Part shown: positions 6,463-11,440 of the stretch, one piece after another
Layout of the letters: every line of letters begins with the position of its first letter
Position numbering within the stretch: the stretch's first letter is position 1
Origin: Bacteroidales bacterium UBA1797
GTDB lineage: Bacteria > Bacteroidota > Bacteroidia > Bacteroidales > VadinHA17
Assembly (NCBI GenBank): GCA_002319885.1
Contig: DCFT01000153.1
Span: 1-11,440 of the forward strand
Length of the DNA stretch: 11,440 nucleotides
Direction: 5' to 3'
Position numbers and translations under genes: made by a program
Notes under the pieces: generated by a model
Seen by the model: the letters and a program-made list of their open reading frames with translations, nothing else
Databases searched by the model: none
Told to the model about the DNA's origin: nothing

Positions 6463-7404
6463 ATGAAGTTAACTATTTTGATAATTATTGTTGTCTTGGT
6501 TAATATTAGCTGTCAGAAAAAGCTAGATGTTCCAGATACTGGTAGAAAAATAGTTATAAACGGCTTAATTACAACTGATAGTTTGTTAAATGTTCAGATA
6601 AGTAGAAGTTTTTACTTAAATTACAATACTGGTGATCCTGGGAATTTACTATATGACCTTGACAATGTAGCCGTTAAAATACTTAAGAATAATTTACCTT
6701 CTGATTCACTTTATCATATGCCGTTTTATTATTACGACAACTGGATGGTATTTAATGGAGGCAATTATAAATCAAAAAGTACTTACCCACAAGCCGAAAA
6801 TAAATATACTATCATTGCAACATCAAATAATTTACCGGTGGCAATGGCTACGACAACTATTCCCAAAGTCGTTAAAATTGTAAAAGTTGATACTGTCGGA
6901 ATCATCCTTGCCGTAGGTTCATTTGTTAATTTAAATAAAGGTTTTTTATGTAAAATCGAATTTAACGATCCAATTGAAGAAACAAATTACTACCTCTTTA
7001 ATATTCGTGAAATGATGAGTGAAAATTACGCATCCCCTAATAATTCACTGGATTTTAGTTGTGATGATCCCATTGTTGAAGAAAAATTATTCGATGGTGA
7101 AAAAAATGAAGGTCTAGCATTTTCTGATAAACTTTTCAATGGACAAAACCATATACTAAACGTGATCATAAAAAAAGAAATGATTGGTAATTATACTGCT
7201 TTTGATGCACAAACCGTATGTTTCAGATTATATTCAATAACAGAAGAATACTTTCAGTATATCAAGGATTTGAATCTTTATAGTAAGAATTATGGCAATC
7301 CATTAGCAGATCCTGTAATGGTATATTCAAATGTTTCTGGGGGATATGGCATGTTTTCTGGAGCTGCTATATCAAGCTATTCAGTAATATTCGAAAAGAA
7401 GTAG
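6463..7404 (+). CDS. DUF4249 family lipoprotein, partner of the TonB-dependent receptor
   Basis: This 313-aa protein has a lipoprotein signal peptide (MKLTILIIIVVLVNISC, acylated Cys17). Family hallmarks are 'KIVINGLITTDSLLNVQISR' (29-48), a carboxypeptidase-regulatory-like beta domain around 65-125 ending 'ATTTIPKVVKI' (129-139), 'FNDPIEETNYYLFNI' (167-181), 'FSDKLFNGQ' (220-228), and the C-terminal 'NPLADPVMVYSNVSGGYGMF' (279-298). DUF4249 proteins are found in Bacteroidota next to TonB-dependent receptors, where they are presumed to be receptor-associated lipoproteins in the manner of SusD; the substrate is generally not known. The stop is 21 nt before the receptor ATG, which strongly suggests one transcript. 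The length is a little short for the family but no domain is missing. Confidence 0.88.
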   Translation: MKLTILIIIVVLVNISCQKKLDVPDTGRKIVINGLITTDSLLNVQISRSFYLNYNTGDPGNLLYDLDNVAVKILKNNLPSDSLYHMPFYYYDNWMVFNGGNYKSKSTYPQAENKYTIIATSNNLPVAMATTTIPKVVKIVKVDTVGIILAVGSFVNLNKGFLCKIEFNDPIEETNYYLFNIREMMSENYASPNNSLDFSCDDPIVEEKLFDGEKNEGLAFSDKLFNGQNHILNVIIKKEMIGNYTAFDAQTVCFRLYSITEEYFQYIKDLNLYSKNYGNPLADPVMVYSNVSGGYGMFSGAAISSYSVIFEKK

Positions 7405-7425
7405 ATAAACCAATTGAGCTTGGCT

Positions 7426-9780
7426 ATGTTCAAAATACGACTAATAATTCTGTTCTTAGTTTTATTTCATCAGGTGGTCTACTCTCAATCAAGAACTATC
7501 TCTGGTTATGTGGAGGATATTAATACAGGCGAGAGAATTATAGGAGCATACGTTATTGATAATAAATCCAAAAATGTTGCTCAGACAAATAATTTCGGCT
7601 TTTATTTTCTAAGAATCACAGGGCATGAAGCATTTATACAAGCAACCTACATTGGTTTCAAGTCTAACGTAATTAACCTACATCTTATTCAAGATACACT
7701 TGTAAACATTCAAATAGAATCCGTGAAAGAGCTAAAGGAAGTAGAGATTTCTGCTTCAGAATTAATTCATAATGTAAATACCACTCTAGGTTTTATCTCA
7801 ATTCCTATAAAACAACTTAATTCAATTCCTGCTTTAGGAGAACCTGATCTTATTAAATCTATTCAAAATCAGCCTGGTATAAAAGGAGGCGTAGAAGGAT
7901 CAACAGGGATATTTGTTCGAGGTGGAGGCGCTGGTGAAAATCTGTTTATTCTTGATGATGTACCCATATACAATGTAAGCCATCTTTATGGATTTTTTAG
8001 CACTTTTAACAATAGTGCAATAAAAGACATTAAATTATATAAAGGATGTTTCCCTGCTCGATATGGAGGTCGGGCTTCTTCAGTAATTGATATCAGAAGT
8101 CTCGATGGAAATAATAAATCCATCAAAGCGGAAATCTCATTTGGTTTGATTTCATCTAAGGTTACTATCGAAGGTCCCCTAGATAATCATAAAACCACTT
8201 TTATGGTTTCTGGTCGAAGATCATATTTCGATCTATATTCTGGTGCTTTAAAATCACTAAAACTTTTAGATCTAAACTTCCCGGGATATTATTTTTATGA
8301 TGTTAATTTCAGTCTTGCTCATTCTTTTTCTCCATCAGATAAGTTTTTTTTAAGTTTTTATAGTGGTAAGGATAGAATAAAGTATCATAATGAAAACAAT
8401 TTAACTCAAAACGAGAGTGTAACATTTTCAGACATAACAAAAGAGACTTCAGGATGGGGAAATATAATTGGATCAATACGTTGGAACCATAATTTTACAA
8501 ATAGTTTATTTGTTAACAGCACAATTGCATATAGTACATATAACTACTTTATACTTAGTAGTTACCATAGCTCTCAAAAAAATATCGATCTTAATGAGTT
8601 ACTTGATGAAAACTATTCAGCTAGTTATAGATCCAATATATCTGATTTAATACTGAAGACAGATTTTGACTGTTCAATTTTTAATAATCAAAAGCTAACA
8701 TTTGGGTTTGGTAACACATTTCACGTATTTAATCCGGGGGAAAATACTTATAGTATGACTAATACCGAATTAAATTTAAAGGCTGATACTTCTTTTACAA
8801 ATATTTCTATAAATGATTGCGAACCTTTTTTATATCTTGAAGATGAGTTTAATCTAGGACAAAAAATTTCAATAAGGGCAGGATTAAGACTAAGTGGATT
8901 GGCTTCTGCAAATAAAGTATCTGTTAATCCTGAACCGAGATTATCAATTAACTATGCAATATCATCAAAGCTGGTTATCAAAGCAGGGTATTCAAAGATG
9001 ATTCAATATCTTCACTTATTAACTACATCAGGCTTAAGTATGCCTACTGATGTATGGATTCCAGCGTTAAAAGGGCTATCACCATTAAAATCAGATCAAA
9101 TTAATTTAGGCATTTCATTAGGTGTAAAAAAGTTAGCAATAGTTTCAGTTGAATTTTACAGAAAATGGCTAAATCATACAACAGATTTTAGAAATGGGGC
9201 TTCATTACTTTCTGATTTTACCCAATGGTATGATAAGACAACTCAAGGTAATGGGTATGCTAGTGGATTTGAAATATCTATAGAAAAACAAGAAGGAGAT
9301 TTAAAAGGAAGTATTAATTATACCTTATCAAAAGCTGTCAGGAAATATAGCGAGCTTAACAATGGTAATTCTTTTCCCTTTAAGTATGATCGATTACATG
9401 ATTTAAATATCTCAATAAACTATCAAATAACAAAAAAATGGGACATCTCTGCGTTATGGCAATATGGTACTGGCTATCCTGTTACAATTCCTGTTGAGGA
9501 ATACGTGCCGGCTTTGAATATCGTGAGTGGTATCCAGCATAACTATGTATATTATTATCCTTCTTTAAATAATTATAGACTATCTTCTTATAATAGATTA
9601 GATGTCGGACTGCACTTTAAAACTCAAAAGAGGCTTGGAGTACACATACTTAGTTTTGATATTTTTAATGTTTTAAATCATAAGAACGCTGTAAATATGT
9701 ATTTTCTTCTTAATTACTCATTCAAGTATATCTATCTTTTGCCATTTATTCCATCATTGACTTATACGTTGAAATTTTAA
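7426..9780 (+). CDS. TonB-dependent outer-membrane receptor with carboxypeptidase-like N-terminal domain
   Basis: This 784-aa protein starts with a Sec signal peptide (MFKIRLIILFLVLFHQVVYS-Q). Domains in order are a carboxypeptidase-regulatory-like beta domain at about 22-98 (SGYVEDINTGERIIGAYV); a plug at about 105-225, including 'QPGIKGGVEGSTGIFVRGG', 'ENLFILDDVPIYN' and 'FPARYGGRASSVIDI'; then a 22-strand-type barrel to the C-terminal phenylalanine (LTYTLKF). It uses TonB/ExbB/ExbD energy to bring a ligand across the outer membrane. There is no N-terminal secretin/TonB (STN) domain, so no anti-sigma signalling is implied. I chose the ATG at 7426 over the TTG at 7414, since the signal peptide starts there. 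Pairing with a DUF4249 lipoprotein is typical. The ligand cannot be inferred; peptide, glycan or siderophore transport are all possible. Confidence 0.93.
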   Translation: MFKIRLIILFLVLFHQVVYSQSRTISGYVEDINTGERIIGAYVIDNKSKNVAQTNNFGFYFLRITGHEAFIQATYIGFKSNVINLHLIQDTLVNIQIESVKELKEVEISASELIHNVNTTLGFISIPIKQLNSIPALGEPDLIKSIQNQPGIKGGVEGSTGIFVRGGGAGENLFILDDVPIYNVSHLYGFFSTFNNSAIKDIKLYKGCFPARYGGRASSVIDIRSLDGNNKSIKAEISFGLISSKVTIEGPLDNHKTTFMVSGRRSYFDLYSGALKSLKLLDLNFPGYYFYDVNFSLAHSFSPSDKFFLSFYSGKDRIKYHNENNLTQNESVTFSDITKETSGWGNIIGSIRWNHNFTNSLFVNSTIAYSTYNYFILSSYHSSQKNIDLNELLDENYSASYRSNISDLILKTDFDCSIFNNQKLTFGFGNTFHVFNPGENTYSMTNTELNLKADTSFTNISINDCEPFLYLEDEFNLGQKISIRAGLRLSGLASANKVSVNPEPRLSINYAISSKLVIKAGYSKMIQYLHLLTTSGLSMPTDVWIPALKGLSPLKSDQINLGISLGVKKLAIVSVEFYRKWLNHTTDFRNGASLLSDFTQWYDKTTQGNGYASGFEISIEKQEGDLKGSINYTLSKAVRKYSELNNGNSFPFKYDRLHDLNISINYQITKKWDISALWQYGTGYPVTIPVEEYVPALNIVSGIQHNYVYYYPSLNNYRLSSYNRLDVGLHFKTQKRLGVHILSFDIFNVLNHKNAVNMYFLLNYSFKYIYLLPFIPSLTYTLKF

Positions 9781-9804
9781 ATTAAATTTTGTGGCACCAT
9801 ACAG

Positions 9805-9822
9805 TTGCCTTAAGGCACATAT
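9805..9822 (+). repeat. Copy 1 of an 18-bp direct repeat, containing a 12-bp palindrome
   Basis: TTGCCTTAAGGCACATAT recurs at 11306-11323 with one mismatch. The core TGCCTTAAGGCA (9806-9817) is a perfect palindrome. It lies in the 129-base gap between the receptor and the barrel gene. It has no loop or T-run, so it is not a terminator. Confidence 0.55.
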
Positions 9823-9909
9823 CTGTATCTCTGATGCAATAAAAAAGATTGTTTGAATAATTTCTATACCAAATAAAACTAATAAGCGGTTACAGAAAAA
9901 ATAAATCAG

Positions 9910-10518
9910 ATGAAAAGAATAATCATACTAGGCTTTTTTGCATTGCTTTTTATGGCAAGTTATTCGCAGGATGAGGTTACTCACCAGCCACCAAAAACAA
10001 AGATTGAAATCGGAATTAATTCGGGCTTTGGCTTTTGTAAATTTTCCAGTAATCAGGATCATACAGAAATAGTTTCTGCTCATGGAAAAACAGTTGTCCC
10101 ATATGGCTTGAATTTTATGAGAATTATTTCCAGAAAAATTGAGTTAGAAACTGGAATTATTTACACTAAGTACACAAATGTGAATCACGTGATTTTTGAT
10201 GGTTTAAATTTCTATGCCACAGAAAATTTTAATGTAATTTCTGTTCCAATTTTACTTAGATATTATTTCATAAAAAACTATTACCTAAATGGGGGGACAA
10301 TTCTTGATTTTGGTTTTTCCAAAGGTCCATATAAAATATCAAGGTTTCAAAATGGATTTGGTTTAAGCGTTGGTGCAGGTAAATCGATTCCAATAGGAAA
10401 ATTCTCGCTTTCTGTTGCTGCGAATTATTGTATACACTCAGAAATCGAATTTAATGGAAAATCTAAACTAAGAATTTTCGAACCAGCTATAAAATTAGGA
10501 TTAGACTATAAGATTTAG
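9910..10518 (+). CDS. Small outer-membrane beta-barrel protein (PorT-like)
   Basis: This 202-aa protein has a Sec signal peptide (MKRIIILGFFALLFMASYS-Q). Alternating strands follow that fit a barrel of about eight strands: 'KIEIGINSGFGFCKFS' (31-46), 'YGLNFMRIISRKIELETGIIY' region (61-85), 'FNVISVPILLRYYF' (107-120), 'YYLNGGTILDFGFS' (124-137), 'GFGLSVGAGKSIPIG' (149-163), 'LSVAANYCIHSEI' and a final 'IKLGLDYKI'. The pattern and the YYF/LDYKI ends fit the OMP_b-brl / PorT-like families, in which members serve as porins, adhesins or assembly factors. The exact role is not determinable here. It follows the receptor by 129 nt with no clear hairpin terminator and no clean promoter in the gap, so it may be the last gene of the same transcript or have its own start. 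Confidence 0.78.
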   Translation: MKRIIILGFFALLFMASYSQDEVTHQPPKTKIEIGINSGFGFCKFSSNQDHTEIVSAHGKTVVPYGLNFMRIISRKIELETGIIYTKYTNVNHVIFDGLNFYATENFNVISVPILLRYYFIKNYYLNGGTILDFGFSKGPYKISRFQNGFGLSVGAGKSIPIGKFSLSVAANYCIHSEIEFNGKSKLRIFEPAIKLGLDYKI

Positions 10519-11345
10519 TTGAATTGAATCAAATTATCAGTAAAAAGTTTAAGATAATTACTGGTAGGCTGATTTAGCATATCAATGATATAATTACTCA
10601 GTTAAATATTACCAAGACTCTCCCTTCGTCAGGCACATTACGTAAAGCTAAGCATGCGTTTATGCGTTAATTTTATTTTGTTTAAGGCCTTCCAGCCCTT
10701 CTCTGCCACTCGACGAGATTGACGTCTAAAGTAATTTATAATTTTTGAGCCCTGTTAAAATCAAAATTTGCCCTATATCTAACTTACTTGTACATGCAAT
10801 AAGCTCTCAAATAAAATGAAAAAAACAATCATCCTTAAGAAGCTTATTTCACATACCAGTGCGGTCTAAAATGAAATAACATCTTCGCTGATAATCCATT
10901 TTTAATTGATAGATTTGATATACAATACATGAAAGCTATTATTTAATTATATATAATACTGATATCGTGACTAATAACTAGTTGGTTTAATGTGAATGAA
11001 GGGCCGGAAGCATGACTTACAGCGAAGATAACTTCTCTCTCGAAAACAAAAAACAATTTTATATGACAGTTTCAATATAAGCCCTAACAGTTAATACAGA
11101 CGATTTAATCAATTGCTTTGGGCAACCCAACCTAAAGCTAATATTCTTGTAGTTGTATCAATTTGTCCTCCCAAAATTCCCAAATTCTTCAATTGACTGT
11201 ATATCAAATATATACTATATTGCTGTAATTGCATTTATGACCTTTTACAGCCATTTTAAGACACTATCTGCGTCATAAGAATATTAGTATCACTTTGATC
11301 TCAAATTGCCTTAAAGCACATATAGTCACTCGATTAAAATATATA
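10519..11345. other. Long gap without a convincing gene
   Basis: About 830 AT-rich bases carry many stops in all six frames. Micro-ORFs exist, for example ATG 10816 to 10869 (17 codons) and minus-strand 11234 to 11109 (41 codons, ending ILALGWVAQSN), but none has a recognisable domain or clean start signal. Also present are a short direct repeat ATGCGTT (10654-10660 and 10662-10668) and an inverted repeat TTATTTCA / TGAAATAA (10844-10851 / 10872-10879). It may be decayed coding DNA. Confidence 0.5.
11306..11323 (+). repeat. Copy 2 of an 18-bp direct repeat
   Basis: TTGCCTTAAAGCACATAT differs from the copy at 9805-9822 by one base (A for G), which breaks the palindrome. The two copies bracket the barrel gene and the gene-poor gap. 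Confidence 0.5.
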
Positions 11346-11361
11346 TGGCGGAGAGAGTGGG
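11346..11361 (-). other. tRNA-Ser 3'-end remnant, possible attachment-site half
   Basis: TGGCGGAGAGAGTGGG is, on the minus strand, CCCAC-TCTCTCC-G-CCA. That is exactly a T-arm 3' strand (5 nt), an acceptor strand (7 nt) that would pair with a GGAGAGA 5' end, a discriminator G, and CCA, as in tRNA-Ser. The T-loop and the rest of a tRNA do not follow at 11362. A detached tRNA 3' end is what an integration scar leaves, but 16 bases could also match by chance. Confidence 0.5.
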
Positions 11362-11365
11362 CCTT

Positions 11366-11385
11366 GCCCGCCGAAGCCCGCAGAA
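11366..11385. repeat. GC-rich tandem decamer
   Basis: GCCCGCCGAA is followed directly by GCCCGCAGAA (one mismatch). It is markedly richer in G+C than anything else in the window and adjoins the tRNA-Ser-like segment. It is probably part of an intergenic repeat or hairpin family. I cannot identify it. Confidence 0.5.
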
Positions 11386-11409
11386 GGTTTAGCGACGAAA
11401 AATCCGATT

Positions 11410-11440
11410 AAAAATAAAAAGCCCTCCTACGCTATAACCT
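11410..11440 (-). terminator. Half of a probable terminator, cut by right edge
   Basis: Read on the minus strand, GGAGGGC (11427-11421) is followed by TTTTTATTTTT, the right arm and T-run of a typical intrinsic terminator. The matching left arm would lie beyond base 11440. This suggests a minus-strand gene ending just outside the window. Confidence 0.4.

Noticed and set aside
7414..7425. TTG start for the TonB-dependent receptor
   Set aside because: The ATG at 7426 starts a clean signal peptide, and a TTG is not needed.
8468..8650. Plus-strand frame inside the receptor gene
   Set aside because: It lies within the receptor barrel in another frame and has no domain or start signal.
9852..9880. 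Promoter for the barrel gene starting from TTTG at 9852
   Set aside because: No TAnnTTTG-like box lies about 20 bases downstream of it.
1..11440. CRISPR array, transposase or integrase
   Set aside because: No regularly spaced repeats and no recombinase motifs were found on either strand within the window.

Overview
The window looks like an AT-rich Bacteroidota chromosome segment. The evidence is a TonB-dependent receptor with an N-terminal carboxypeptidase-regulatory-like domain next to a DUF4249 lipoprotein, a periplasmic two-component-regulator propeller protein, a SiaC/DUF1987 protein with the Bacteroidota-style WYYEEDDEDM motif, a PorT-like outer-membrane barrel, and promoter-like TTTG-N20-TAnnTTTG sites. 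Genus cannot be read from the sequence.

Left part (1-2741, minus strand): the N-terminal 635 codons of a large propeller-type sensor protein run off the left edge. Behind a hairpin terminator lies a small exported protein of unknown function. Middle part (2742-5329, plus strand): a short divergent control region with a perfect 24-nt hairpin or palindrome leads into a 299-aa beta-propeller lipoprotein. That gene has a strong Shine-Dalgarno sequence and is clearly richer in G+C than its neighbours. It is followed by a terminator, a stand-alone SiaC-like regulatory phosphoprotein, and about 600 bases without a convincing gene but with several palindromes and a strong bidirectional terminator.

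Right part (5330-10518, plus strand): a cell-envelope cluster. A lipoprotein built from three tandem copies of an unnamed beta-rich unit is followed by a DUF4249 lipoprotein and a TonB-dependent receptor. These three are probably one operon behind a promoter near 5161-5192. A small outer-membrane barrel protein follows 129 bases later. By analogy with known receptor/lipoprotein pairs, the receptor imports something through the outer membrane with the DUF4249 protein as surface or periplasmic partner. The triple-repeat lipoprotein would be an additional accessory. The substrate is not visible from sequence.

The last 920 bases hold no convincing gene. They end with a 16-base match to the 3' end of a tRNA-Ser (minus orientation) detached from any tRNA body, a GC-rich tandem decamer, and half of a probable terminator for a gene beyond the right edge. 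This edge may be an old integration boundary. The most interesting items are the triple-repeat lipoprotein joined to the receptor pair, the isolated SiaC homologue, and the truncated tRNA-Ser end. No complete undescribed system can be demonstrated from this window alone.
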